Origin: an uncultured Prevotellaceae bacterium | GTDB taxonomy: Bacteria; Bacteroidota; Bacteroidia; Bacteroidales; Bacteroidaceae | Direction: 5' to 3' | Length of the DNA: 43,841 nt | NCBI GenBank assembly: GCA_947166345.1 | Contig: CAMVDU010000001.1 | Location: 75,260-119,100, forward strand | Shown: in pieces, positions 25,502 to 32,833 of the stretch | How positions within the stretch are numbered: the first letter of the stretch is position 1 | Layout of the letters: every line of letters starts with the position of its first letter | The notes under the pieces: generated by a model | Database searches by the model: none | What the model was told of the DNA's origin: nothing | What the model saw: the letters and a program-made list of their open reading frames with translations, nothing else | Program-made: the position numbers and the translations under genes

Positions 25502-25680
25502 ACTCGTCTTCTCGTCTTGACCTTCGGTCTAGCCTGCTCACGCTCGGCATAACTGATGCAAGCATCATTCTGCACTCGCTTAATCGCAGCCTTCTCGTCA
25601 AAAAAAACTCGTTCTCTCGTCTTCTCGTCAAAAAACTCGTTCTCTCGTCAAAAAAAAACTCGTCTTCTCGTTCTCTCGTC
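25502..25680 (-). repeat. CTCGT repeat array between DUF6048 gene and apbE
   Basis: Units such as CTCGTTCTCTCGTC separated by A7-A9 runs at 25591-25680, plus a short piece at 25502-25517. The array fills the junction and touches the stop codon of the DUF6048 gene. Relative to transcription the RNA would read GACGAGAGAACGAG. Confidence 0.9.
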
Positions 25681-26386
25681 AGATATCAATAATGACATTG
25701 AACGTGGCCCCCATGTGGTTGCTGTCCTGCTTGCCGTAGCCAGGCACATACCACGTGTTGCCAATCTTTCCATCATCATGGGCCAGACGCCGTTTGTAGC
25801 GCACGCTCCATCCCAGATGCAGGGGCCCGTAGACCTTGGCATCGATGCCGAAGACCAGTTCGGCCCAATGCTGGTAGCAGGCTTCGTCTTTCACGCCAAA
25901 CGACGTGTCCCACTGCCATACGGGGTCGGGGAAGGGCTGTCGTGTGATGTCCACCTTGTAGTTGGTATAGGCATAGCGCAGTCCGATATAGATGCGGTTG
26001 CCCGAGTGCTTCTGTCGTGCCAGGTTCACGTCGGCACCAATGCGGAAGTAGGGGGCTTGGGTCTTGTAGGTGATGCCTGTCACCTCGTCGTCCTCATGGT
26101 TGGCACGTCCGTAGCCCACCTCAATGATAGGGAAATACTTGTCGCGAAGGTTCAGACGCAGGGCTGCCTCATACTGTCCGTAGTCGCTCAACAGCAGCTG
26201 GGCGGCTCCTACCAGGTCGGCCGACACGGAGAAGCCGTTGAACAGGGACACCGAGTCGGGCTTTATCTCGATCTTTCGCTGCGCACTTGCTGGGCTCAAC
26301 GACAGAAGGCAGATGAGGCCTGACAGACAGAGTACCTGCCACCATCTATTTGAAGCGGATGTTGAGATGCGTCTTGCTCGTGTCAT
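25679..26386 (-). CDS. DUF6048-type outer-membrane-like protein
   Basis: 235 residues. A basic N-terminus and hydrophobic core (about 15-33) end at an ASAQ cleavage site. The mature protein has alternating beta patterns with aromatic ends (NGFSVSADLVGAAQLLL, YEAALRLNLRDKYFPIIEVGYG, RIYIGLRYAYTNY), as in small outer-membrane barrels. The name comes from resemblance and from its place next to the DUF6452 lipoprotein gene, which it overlaps by 41 bp. Function is unknown; envelope localisation is inferred. Confidence 0.75.
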   Translation of the reverse strand: MTRARRISTSASNRWWQVLCLSGLICLLSLSPASAQRKIEIKPDSVSLFNGFSVSADLVGAAQLLLSDYGQYEAALRLNLRDKYFPIIEVGYGRANHEDDEVTGITYKTQAPYFRIGADVNLARQKHSGNRIYIGLRYAYTNYKVDITRQPFPDPVWQWDTSFGVKDEACYQHWAELVFGIDAKVYGPLHLGWSVRYKRRLAHDDGKIGNTWYVPGYGKQDSNHMGATFNVIIDI

Positions 26387-26861
26387 AGTTCACCTTGGGG
26401 TTGTTGATAGTCACCGTGTCGATGGCCTGATGGGTGCTGCGCACGTTGGTCAGCTGGTGGAAGAAGTGGGTGTTGCAGTCCACCGACTCGAAGTGGGGTA
26501 TGTCCTCTTTCTTCAGCCATAGCGTGTCGATGGTCTCCTCGAGCTCGGTATTTACTGTGCGGAAGATGAGCGTGTCCTCGGGGCGCTGGTAGCTGACAGG
26601 CAGCGAGAACGATGAGAGGGCGATGGCACGGTTCAGAATGAGCGTGTCGCTGTTGTTGGCCCGCTTGGTCCATACGTAGAGGGTGTCCTTCAGCGTTGTG
26701 CTGTTGCCGTCGGCATCCACCACGCCGTAGTTGGCCTGCACCGTTGTCTGCACGGGACAGTCAATGCTTGAGCAAGCACAAACGATGACGCTTAAAACAG
26801 CCAGCGCCAGGCGACTCTTAATATCTCGTCTTCTCGTTCTCTCGTCAAAAAAACTCGTCAT
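26346..26861 (-). CDS. DUF6452-type lipoprotein whose N-terminus is encoded by a repeat
   Basis: 171 residues. The lipoprotein signal has hydrophobic LALAVLSVIVCAC with the lipid-modified Cys in the lipobox VCAC, followed by SSIDCPVQTTV. The mature part is beta-rich. The first 12 or so residues (MTSFFDERTRRR) are translated from the CTCGT repeat array (26824-26900). The start ATG exists only because one unit reads CGTCATCTCG in place of CGTCTTCTCG. No alternative ATG precedes the lipobox, so the repeat appears to have supplied the start. Family assignment is from recall of the DUF6452/DUF6048 pair; function is unknown. Confidence 0.75.
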   Translation of the reverse strand: MTSFFDERTRRRDIKSRLALAVLSVIVCACSSIDCPVQTTVQANYGVVDADGNSTTLKDTLYVWTKRANNSDTLILNRAIALSSFSLPVSYQRPEDTLIFRTVNTELEETIDTLWLKKEDIPHFESVDCNTHFFHQLTNVRSTHQAIDTVTINNPKVNYDTSKTHLNIRFK

Positions 26862-26900
26862 CTCGTTCTCTCGTCAAAAAAACTCGTTCTCTCGTCTCTC
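26824..26900 (-). repeat. CTCGT repeat array overlapping the start of the DUF6452 gene
   Basis: About three units of CTCGTTCTCTCGTCAAAAAAA with one CATCTCG variant. It spans the junction with the glycosyltransferase gene and the first codons of the lipoprotein gene. Confidence 0.92.
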
Positions 26901-26905
26901 AGCTT

Positions 26906-27841
26906 TCAAATCTTCTCCTCTATCTGGTAGTCATTGCGGTTCTGCGACGAGCGGCTGATGAGGTCGCCCAGGAAACCCGACAGGAACAGCTGTGTGCCCA
27001 GTACCATTGTGGTCAGCGAGATGTAGAAGTAGGGTGAGTCGGTGATGTAGATCTTACCCATGAACTTGCTGATGCTCAGGATGATTAGGGCCACAAAACC
27101 GATGAAGAACATCATCGAGCCCAGGAAGCCGAAGACGTGCATGGGCTTCTTGCCGAAGGTGCTCAGGAACCACAGCGTGAGCAGGTCCAGATAGCCGTTC
27201 ACAAAGCGGTTCCAGCCCATGAACTTCGACTCGCCATACTTGCGTGCCTGGTGCTGCACCACCTTCTCGCCAATCTTCGAGAAGCCGGCATTCTTGGCCA
27301 GGTAGGGAATGTAACGGTGCATCTCGCCATACACCTCGATGTTCTTCACCACGTCCTTGCGGTAGGCCTTCAGGCCGCAGTTGAAGTCGTGCAGGTTCTT
27401 GATGCCGCTCACCTTGCGGGCCGTGGCGTTGAACAGCTTCGTAGGCAGTGTCTTCGACAGCGGGTCGTAGCGCTTCTGCTTGTAGCCGCTCACCAGGTCG
27501 TACTTCTCCTCCTTCACCATACGGTACAGTTCAGGAATCTCGTCGGGCGAGTCCTGCAGGTCGGCATCCATCGTGATCACCACGTCGCCCTGTGCCTCGG
27601 CAAAGCCGCAGTAGAGGGCAGGGCTCTTGCCGTAGTTACGGCGGAACTTGATGCCCTTCACGTGTTCCGACTTTTCCTTCAACTCTGTGATGATATCCCA
27701 CGAGCGGTCGGTGCTGCCGTCGCTGATAAAGATCACCTCATACGAAAACTTGTTCTCGTTCATCACCCGTTCTATCCATGAGAACAGCTCGGGTATCGAT
27801 TCCTCCTCGTTATAGAGGGGTATAATTACTGATATATCCAC
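26906..27841 (-). CDS. Family 2 glycosyltransferase with two C-terminal membrane segments (GtrB/DPM1-like)
   Basis: 311 residues. The GT-A domain carries VIIPLYNEEESIPEL, the FISDGSTDRSWDII nucleotide-binding segment, the metal site TMDADLQDSPDEI and FNCGLKAYRKDV. Two hydrophobic segments (about 230-260 and 265-290) anchor it. Relatives transfer a sugar from a nucleotide donor to polyprenyl phosphate on the inner face of the membrane for later envelope glycosylation. The neighbouring DUF4199 membrane-protein gene lies just upstream across a CTCGT array, a recurrent pairing in Bacteroidota. The sugar is not known. Confidence 0.9.
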   Translation of the reverse strand: MDISVIIPLYNEEESIPELFSWIERVMNENKFSYEVIFISDGSTDRSWDIITELKEKSEHVKGIKFRRNYGKSPALYCGFAEAQGDVVITMDADLQDSPDEIPELYRMVKEEKYDLVSGYKQKRYDPLSKTLPTKLFNATARKVSGIKNLHDFNCGLKAYRKDVVKNIEVYGEMHRYIPYLAKNAGFSKIGEKVVQHQARKYGESKFMGWNRFVNGYLDLLTLWFLSTFGKKPMHVFGFLGSMMFFIGFVALIILSISKFMGKIYITDSPYFYISLTTMVLGTQLFLSGFLGDLISRSSQNRNDYQIEEKI

Positions 27842-27880
27842 TTTGGTAATTCTTAATTCTTAATTCTCAATTCTCAATTA

Positions 27881-27975
27881 TCTCGTTCTCTCGTCAAAAA
27901 AACTCGTTCTCTCGTCTTCTCGTCAAAAAAAACTCGTTCTCTCGTTCTCTCGTCAAAAAACTCGTTCTCTCGTCT
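27881..27975 (-). repeat. CTCGT repeat array between DUF4199 and glycosyltransferase genes
   Basis: About four units of CTCGTTCTCTCGTC with A6-A8 linkers. It abuts the DUF4199 stop codon. An AATTCTTAATTCTCAATT-type short array continues from 27845 to 27880. Confidence 0.92.
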
Positions 27976-27977
27976 CA

Positions 27978-28505
27978 TTAAGTCTTCAGTTTTTTCATCG
28001 CTGCTGCTACGGGCAGACTCAGGAAGAAGCCTATGATCATGTTGCTCATCATGATGTTCAGTGCCAGGTCTATGGGTCGCATGCCGGCAATGGCACTCAG
28101 ACTCTGCTTCACGGCTGCCAGCATCTCGCTGCCCAGTGTCTGGGCGTTCTCGGGGGCTGTCATCATCTTTGTCATCATGCTGACAAAATAGCCCTTGTCC
28201 ATCCATGTGAAATAGACGAAGTGGACGGCAGCAAACAGCAGGCTGGCGTTGAAGAACGTCATCAGGGCGTAGGCCCATGCCCGCTTGAACGAGATGAGAC
28301 CTTCCAGTCCCGTATCACGGTATTTCCTCAGACGACGGGCCACGAAGAAGGGTGTCACGATAGCCAGCACCAGGGCTACGAGACCCAAGAATGGCGTCTC
28401 GAATCCCATGACGTAACAAGCAAAACTGGCCGTCCAGAGAACGGCCAACAAAGCACCGTCCATGCGGGCGAATGCTTTCAGTTGTGTATATTCTATTGGA
28501 GTCAC
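27978..28505 (-). CDS. DUF4199-family membrane protein
   Basis: 175 residues with four hydrophobic segments (about 18-38, 40-60, 78-98 and 145-168). DUF4199 proteins are of unknown function and are commonly next to a polyprenyl-phosphate glycosyltransferase gene, as here. It is the first gene of the minus-strand operon. A TAATTTTG box (28510-28517) ends only 5 bp from the ATG at 28505, so the transcript is probably leaderless; no good -33 TTTG is visible. Confidence 0.82.
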   Translation of the reverse strand: MTPIEYTQLKAFARMDGALLAVLWTASFACYVMGFETPFLGLVALVLAIVTPFFVARRLRKYRDTGLEGLISFKRAWAYALMTFFNASLLFAAVHFVYFTWMDKGYFVSMMTKMMTAPENAQTLGSEMLAAVKQSLSAIAGMRPIDLALNIMMSNMIIGFFLSLPVAAAMKKLKT

Positions 28506-28566
28506 GGTGCAAAATTACGCATTTTCTCCCATAAAATCACGCCTCGGCGCGAAAATTAAGTTAAAA

Positions 28567-30345
28567 TCACTTAATCACCACCTTTTTCCCATCTACAATG
28601 TAGATGCCTTTCTTCAATTGTGAATTGATTCTGCGTCCTTGCAGGTCGAAAACTGTGGCGGTAGCAAATTTTTCACTATTCACTATTCCCTTTTCACTTA
28701 TAGAAGTTTCCTCCGCAAAGCTCTTCACCTTCAGCGTGGGCATAGCCAATATGAAGTCGGCATTCTTTGCGGAATTGGTATAGATGCTCAGCACGTAGTC
28801 GCCCGTCTCAGGAATCTCAAACTCGAACGATTTGCTTCTGCCGCTCGAGAACTTGTTGGCTGTGTTGCCGCCAACGTTCTTCGTGGGTGTGTAAGCCTCT
28901 GAGAACACCACCTCGCCATCGGCTTTCTCGACGGTGACAGTCACGGGCGAGAACTCGGGCTGGTTCCAGTTGATCAGTCGGGCCTGGAACTGATAGCGGC
29001 CGGCATGCAGGGTCATCTGCGAGCGCGCCTTGCTGTCGCCAAACCTTGCAAAGGCACCATTCTCCTTGTTGACCGAGCTGCTCACCAGCAGTCCGTAGTC
29101 GAAGCTGCGCTGCTCGTTGGTGAACCTCAGCAGACGGTTTCCCGTGGTGAAAGGCAGTCCGCCGCCCACGCGTTTCACCCTGCCGTCGCTCACGTACCAG
29201 TTCTGTGGCACCACGCCCTCGGTTGTGAAGGTTCCTGCCAGGCTGTACTCGCTGTCCGAGGTGACACATTTCACCGTGCAGGTGCTCTCACCCGTCTTGC
29301 CGTTGGTGTCTGTCACCACCACGCGCAACTCGTGGTTGCCGGCTTTCGGGGCTGTCAGCGTGGTGGAGTAGGGGGCTTCCGTGAACGACGCTAACAGCGT
29401 GCTGCCGTCGTAAATCTCCACCTTGGCAATCTCGCCTTGGGTGGCAGTGGCCGTAGCCTCTATCTCTACGTCAGGGAAGGTGACGCCACTCTTGGGAGTC
29501 AGATACAGATAGGTGGTCTCGCCCTCCGGCTGGGTGATCTTCGCCTTGGGCTGGTTCAGCGAGAAACGCTTGCAGAAGTTCCAGATGAGGTGGCGGTTCT
29601 GGTCCGTGGGCCAGTGTCCGCCGTTGTTGTAGCTGTAGAGCCACACCTCGCCACCCCTGGCTCCGCCCGTCCATTTCTCCATGTCGCCGTCCTGCCAGGC
29701 ACCGTTGAAGGGCTTGAAGCCCACCGTCTTCGAGTATTTGGTGTGCTCGTCGTGCAAGGCGTAGTTCTCTATGTATTCGTGAATCTTGTACTCCTCGTAG
29801 CCGAATGTCTCGTCACCATAGGCTATGCACTCCAGCAGGTTCACGGGCTTGCTGCAGTTGTTCCACGGCTCCTCCGAGAACTGTATGCCGCTGGTGGGGG
29901 CGAAGGCCGCAATCTTGTTCTGCATGTTGCCTATGCAGTGGTGTATCAGCATCGAACCCATCGAGAATCCCGACCAATAGACGCGGTCTTTGTCAATGTC
30001 GTGGCGTGTGGCCATCTCGTCGATGGTCTTGATTACGAAGTTCTGGTCGTTCGTGCCACCTGTGTCCCACGTGTTACCGTTGCTGCGCAGGTAGGCCACC
30101 ACGAACTTCGCCGTGTCTATCATCTCGTAGATCTTGTCCGAGCCATACTGGTACTCCGGACTCTGGTTCATGCCGTGTGTCACGATCATCAGCGGCGACT
30201 TGGCCGGCAGCTGGTTGGGTCTGAAAACAATCATGTTTCTCTTCTGTCCGTTTACGGTGACGAAGATAGAGTCCTTCTGGTACGCATGTATCTGCAGGGC
30301 AGACATTACGATCAGAAAGAACAATAAAAGTGTTGAGCGTTTCAT
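28567..30345 (-). CDS. Secreted CE1-type carbohydrate esterase with Ig-like and C-terminal domains
   Basis: 592 residues from ATG 30345; an ATG at 30402 would add 19 residues before the signal peptide and is less likely. The signal peptide MKRSTLLLFFLIVMSALQIHA is followed by an alpha/beta-hydrolase of the feruloyl-esterase/PHB-depolymerase type: PLMIVTHGMNQSPEY, nucleophile elbow GFSMGSM, catalytic His in GGHWPTD. An Ig-like domain (about 275-360, EIYDGSTLLASFTEAPYSTTL), a beta-sandwich (about 370-550) and a tail ending KKGIYIVDGKKVVIK follow. It probably deacylates plant hemicellulose. Residues SEKGIVNSEKFATA before the tail come from the dispersed GTGAATAG repeat (28655-28700), here inside the coding sequence. 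Confidence 0.88.
   Translation of the reverse strand: MKRSTLLLFFLIVMSALQIHAYQKDSIFVTVNGQKRNMIVFRPNQLPAKSPLMIVTHGMNQSPEYQYGSDKIYEMIDTAKFVVAYLRSNGNTWDTGGTNDQNFVIKTIDEMATRHDIDKDRVYWSGFSMGSMLIHHCIGNMQNKIAAFAPTSGIQFSEEPWNNCSKPVNLLECIAYGDETFGYEEYKIHEYIENYALHDEHTKYSKTVGFKPFNGAWQDGDMEKWTGGARGGEVWLYSYNNGGHWPTDQNRHLIWNFCKRFSLNQPKAKITQPEGETTYLYLTPKSGVTFPDVEIEATATATQGEIAKVEIYDGSTLLASFTEAPYSTTLTAPKAGNHELRVVVTDTNGKTGESTCTVKCVTSDSEYSLAGTFTTEGVVPQNWYVSDGRVKRVGGGLPFTTGNRLLRFTNEQRSFDYGLLVSSSVNKENGAFARFGDSKARSQMTLHAGRYQFQARLINWNQPEFSPVTVTVEKADGEVVFSEAYTPTKNVGGNTANKFSSGRSKSFEFEIPETGDYVLSIYTNSAKNADFILAMPTLKVKSFAEETSISEKGIVNSEKFATATVFDLQGRRINSQLKKGIYIVDGKKVVIK
28655..28700 (-). repeat. Dispersed GTGAATAG/GGTAGC repeat inside the esterase gene
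   Basis: The minus strand reads AAGGGAATAGTGAATAGTG, AAAAATTTGCTACCGCC. It is in frame, close to the 3' end of the gene, and oriented with the gene like the other gene-end copies. Confidence 0.88.
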
Positions 30346-30386
30346 TTTGTGTGTGTAGTAGTTTTCTCTTATGCTGTAAAAAGGGG

Positions 30387-30881
30387 TTATTGACCTGCCC
30401 ACTGTGCTATGCGGTAGGTCTTGTCGGCCTGGTAGGTCAGGTAGTTCTCAGGTGCCAGGGCGTTGACCACATATTTGACCGTCTTCTCCTCGTCGCTGAC
30501 GTTGCCCTTGGCGTTGGTTACGCTCTCCTGCGTCACCCACACCACGAAGTCCTTCTTGTCGTCGAGCTTCCACGTGCCGTTGATCAGCACCTTCTTGCCC
30601 TTGGCATCCTGTGTGTAGCACTCGTAGCTGCCGTCGCCATGAAACACCTCGATACCCTCAGGATACTTCGTGTTCTCACTGCCCTCTACTTCGGCATAGT
30701 GCCACTTGCCGATGAGGTGATAGTCCCAGGTGGTCTCCTTGGCTACCGACTTCTTGGGCTCCTTCACGTCCTGCTGTTCTTCCTGCTCTTCGTCTTCAGC
30801 CTCTTCCTCTTTCTCCTTATTGTTGTTGTTACAACCCACCATGAAGCAGGCCATCAACAGAAAATACCATATCTTTTTCAT
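30387..30881 (-). CDS. Small lipoprotein with lipocalin-like domain
   Basis: 164 residues. Lipobox FMVGC (Cys17) is followed by an Asn-rich and then very acidic Glu/Asp linker (about 18-47) and a beta-rich domain (about 50-160) with WDYHLIGKWHYAEVEG, GDGSYECYT, INGTWKLDDKKDFVVW, as in lipocalin-like domains. It overlaps the upstream gene by 4 bp (ATGA), hence co-translation, and the esterase gene follows after 41 bp. Function is unknown; an outer-membrane lipoprotein is expected. Confidence 0.8.
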   Translation of the reverse strand: MKKIWYFLLMACFMVGCNNNNKEKEEEAEDEEQEEQQDVKEPKKSVAKETTWDYHLIGKWHYAEVEGSENTKYPEGIEVFHGDGSYECYTQDAKGKKVLINGTWKLDDKKDFVVWVTQESVTNAKGNVSDEEKTVKYVVNALAPENYLTYQADKTYRIAQWAGQ

Positions 30882-31711
30882 CCTCTTGCGTGTTTACGTT
30901 TATACTCCTTGATTGCATTCTCTACCTTTTTCACTATCTGCGGGTCTATATACTCGTTGACGTTGGCACTGGGGTCAATCTTCTTGATCTCCTTGATGGC
31001 GTTCTCCACCTCCTTCATGCCTTCCTCGGCACGGCGCAGCTCATCGTCAGAACGGATCACGATCTTGCTCACCTGCACTTCGCCGTGGGCACTACGACGC
31101 ACATACTCGTCATAGCTCATGCCGCCGCCCGAGTAGTCTTCCTCCTCTTCCTCGTAGCCCTGGTCATAGCCACCGTCGCTGTTGTCATACTCATCGCTGC
31201 TGTACGATGACGACTTCTTCGTGGGCTGAGGCTTGTCGGCACCCTTGCCCTGCGGCACTTTCAGCTCCTCCAACCAGTTTTTCTCTTTATCCTTGACCCA
31301 TTTCTCCTGTTTGTCCATCGACGGCTTGTCGCGTCCTACGAAGTTGCCCATGTTGTCCTTATACACATAGCAGCCGCGCTTCTTGTCCCACTCCTTGTGT
31401 ACGTTGTACGAAGTCTTGGGGTTGTCGGGGTCGTTGTTGGTGCCTGTGAACATATAGTCCTTGTCTATGTCCTCCAGCGGCTTCATGTTCTCGTCGCGAC
31501 ACAGGTAGTTGCCCATGTCGTCTTTCCATACCGTTGCGCCTATCTCGCTGTCATACTCCTTGTGCACGCCAGGAGCCTCGGTGTTCACATAGACGGTGCC
31601 GTGCTCGCTCAACTGTTTGAGTACCTCGGGGCTGACGCCAAATCTGTGCTGGGCGTTGGCAGCAACAGCCGTCAGTCCCAGCAATAGTGTCATTACAATG
31701 CTTCTCTTCAT
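30878..31711 (-). CDS. Secreted protein of unknown function with a duplicated WKDDMGN motif
   Basis: 277 residues. The signal peptide MKRSIVMTLLLGLTAVAANA is followed by two related segments, ATVWKDDMGNYLCRDEN (about 60-75) and CYVYKDNMGNFVGRDKP (about 113-130), each preceded by VHKE(Y/W)D. A low-complexity Ser/Tyr/Glu/Gly region (about 170-205) and a charged helical C-terminus (215-277) complete it. I do not recognise the family. It is first in the operon with the lipoprotein and esterase genes, with promoter 31735-31766. Confidence 0.75.
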   Translation of the reverse strand: MKRSIVMTLLLGLTAVAANAQHRFGVSPEVLKQLSEHGTVYVNTEAPGVHKEYDSEIGATVWKDDMGNYLCRDENMKPLEDIDKDYMFTGTNNDPDNPKTSYNVHKEWDKKRGCYVYKDNMGNFVGRDKPSMDKQEKWVKDKEKNWLEELKVPQGKGADKPQPTKKSSSYSSDEYDNSDGGYDQGYEEEEEDYSGGGMSYDEYVRRSAHGEVQVSKIVIRSDDELRRAEEGMKEVENAIKEIKKIDPSANVNEYIDPQIVKKVENAIKEYKRKHARG

Positions 31712-31734
31712 AACGGTTAGTATTTATTTGCCGA

Positions 31735-31766
31735 CAAAGATACGCATTATTGTTGACACCACCAAA
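31735..31766 (-). promoter_or_regulatory. Promoter of the secreted esterase operon
   Basis: Minus strand TTTG (31763-31766), 20-bp spacer, TATCTTTG (31735-31742). The start codon is 24 bp downstream. Confidence 0.75.
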
Positions 31767-31814
31767 TTTTCCTCATCTTTTTCTCCGTTTTTCGAACATT
31801 ACCTCGACAAAAAA

Positions 31815-31852
31815 TCCTCCGCTTCCAGAGTGTTTACTGCGGAAGCGGAGGA
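31815..31852. repeat. CTCCGCTTCC hairpin, copy B (left end of a repeat-rich segment)
   Basis: TCCTCCGCTTCC (31815-31826) pairs perfectly with GGAAGCGGAGGA (31841-31852) around the loop AGAGTGTTTACTGC. The right flank TTTCACACTAAA is the inverse of the left flank of copy C. Confidence 0.9.
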
Positions 31853-31956
31853 TTTCACACTAAACTAAGAAAAACAAATAAAAATACAATCAAGTCCCCT
31901 CTCTTTGTTTTACTTTGTAAACAATTCTGTTTTTTCGACATTATGTAAACAATTTT

Positions 31957-32121
31957 CTTCCACATTCCACATTTCCACATTTCCACATATAACACTTTCT
32001 GGATTCGAAGAATTAAATTTTTTAGTTCAAAGATATATATATTATATATAATATATATATCTTTGTTTGAAAGTCAAAAATTATAAATGTGGAAATGTGG
32101 AAATGTGGAAATGTGGAAAAT
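31957..32121. repeat. Long inverted repeat with a perfect 38-bp A/T palindrome at its centre
   Basis: The left arm has four TTCCACAT(T) units (31957-31991) and the right arm four ATGTGGAA units (32085-32119). The centre 32028-32065 is a perfect palindrome beginning CAAAGATATATA and ending TATATATCTTTG. TGTAAACAATT words recur at 31915, 31945 and 32166. No ORF is present. This lies in the gene-free stretch from 31712 to 32601. Confidence 0.92.
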
Positions 32122-32202
32122 CTAGAGAGATAACCCTTTTCTTTGTCCTATTCATTTTGGACTATTGTAAACAATTATTACCATCACTCCTGCACCCATC
32201 AA

Positions 32203-32328
32203 GCAAGGAGACGCTCGCTACACAGCGCCAAGCGTCACTTTGGTCAACAAGGTGCGTCACGGTGCGCAATGGGAGATAACACTGCGCATCGCACCGAGAC
32301 GCTCGGCGCCCCCCACGCAGCGTCTCGG
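32203..32328. repeat. MITE-like palindromic element, copy 2
   Basis: The left end GCAAGGAGACGCT is identical to that of copy 1. The right end GACGCTCGGCGCC, then CCCCACGCAGCGTCTC, is nearly the reverse complement of the left 30 bp of copy 1. Both outer ends are therefore of one type, like terminal inverted repeats of a non-autonomous element. Confidence 0.72.
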
Positions 32329-32345
32329 AAGCGAAAAAGTGTATT

Positions 32346-32376
32346 TTCGTGGTTTCAGGAAAATTTTGTACCTTTG
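32346..32376 (+). promoter_or_regulatory. Putative promoter upstream of the smalltalk gene
   Basis: TTCG (32346-32349), 19-bp spacer and a perfect -7 box TACCTTTG (32369-32376). The RNA would run through a CTCGT array and an AACTC-type array to the ATG at 32602, a leader of about 220 nt. Confidence 0.5.
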
Positions 32377-32382
32377 CATTGT

Positions 32383-32444
32383 GAGACGAGAGAACGAGGA
32401 TTTTGACGAGAGAACGAGAAGACGAGTTTTTTGACCAAGACGAG
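32383..32444 (+). repeat. CTCGT repeat array (reverse orientation)
   Basis: GAGACGAGAGAACGAG, GACGAGAGAACGAGAAGACG and AGTTTTTTGACC words, the reverse complement of the arrays between 23 and 28 kb. Confidence 0.88.
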
Positions 32445-32475
32445 AATAATGCTGCCGCTGCAGAGGCCTGCAAGA

Positions 32476-32600
32476 CTATCGTCTAAACTTCTAAACTCCG
32501 AAACTCCTAAACTCCGAAATTCCTAAACTCAAAAACTCATCAACTTATCAACTCAAAAACTCAACAACTTATCAACTAAAAAACTCAACAACTCAACAAC
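32476..32600 (+). repeat. Short tandem repeat spacer before the smalltalk gene
   Basis: About a dozen 9-10 bp units drifting from CTAAACTCC to CTCAACAACT fill the leader and run up to the start codon. Confidence 0.85.
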
Positions 32601-32601
32601 T

Positions 32602-32700
32602 ATGAAATCTTTCCCTTGGAAGCGGGTGCTGGAGCTGGCCGTGACCATCATCACCGCAATACTGACTACAATTACGACGGCTTCGTGCGCGGGCTACTAG
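32602..32700 (+). CDS. Smalltalk-family small peptide
   Basis: 32 residues. A basic N-terminus MKSFPWKRVLE is followed by a hydrophobic helix LAVTIITAILTTITTA and then SCAGY. The length, the WK-VL start and the TxITAILTxxxxxSC pattern fit the very small 'smalltalk' proteins of Bacteroidota, whose role is unknown. In other genomes they sit near HU-like DNA-binding and amidase genes; neither is here, so this copy is an orphan. The Cys at the end of the helix might be a lipobox-like site. It stands between repeat arrays and hairpin C, within the inverted-repeat-bounded segment 31815-32797. Confidence 0.7.
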   Translation: MKSFPWKRVLELAVTIITAILTTITTASCAGY

Positions 32701-32759
32701 TCCTGCTGATCTGGACTGCCAACGTATCTTTTCTCTAATGATGCACATTTAGTGTGAAA

Positions 32760-32797
32760 TCCTCCGCTTCCAGAGTGTTTACTGCGGAAGCGGAGGA
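32760..32797. repeat. CTCCGCTTCC hairpin, copy C (right end of the repeat-rich segment)
   Basis: TCCTCCGCTTCC (32760-32771) pairs perfectly with GGAAGCGGAGGA (32786-32797). The left flank is CATTTAGTGTGAAAT and the right flank AATGTCTGAAAAACGGCA, both shared with copy A, but the loop AGAGTGTTTACTGC is inverted relative to copy A. Confidence 0.9.
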
Positions 32798-32833
32798 TTA
32801 ATGTCTGAAAAACGGCAAAAAAGGGGAGAAATA

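Noticed and set aside
25556..26323. Long plus-strand ORF beginning in the CTCGT array
   Set aside because: It is antisense to the DUF6048 gene, which has a signal peptide and barrel-like strands; its own translation shows no domain.
29437..30327. 296-codon plus-strand ORF
   Set aside because: It is antisense to the esterase gene, with motifs clearly on the minus strand; high G+C codon bias creates the open frame.
31815..32797. Retron or group II intron
   Set aside because: No reverse transcriptase gene and no intron domain V-like hairpin; only palindromes and a small peptide gene.
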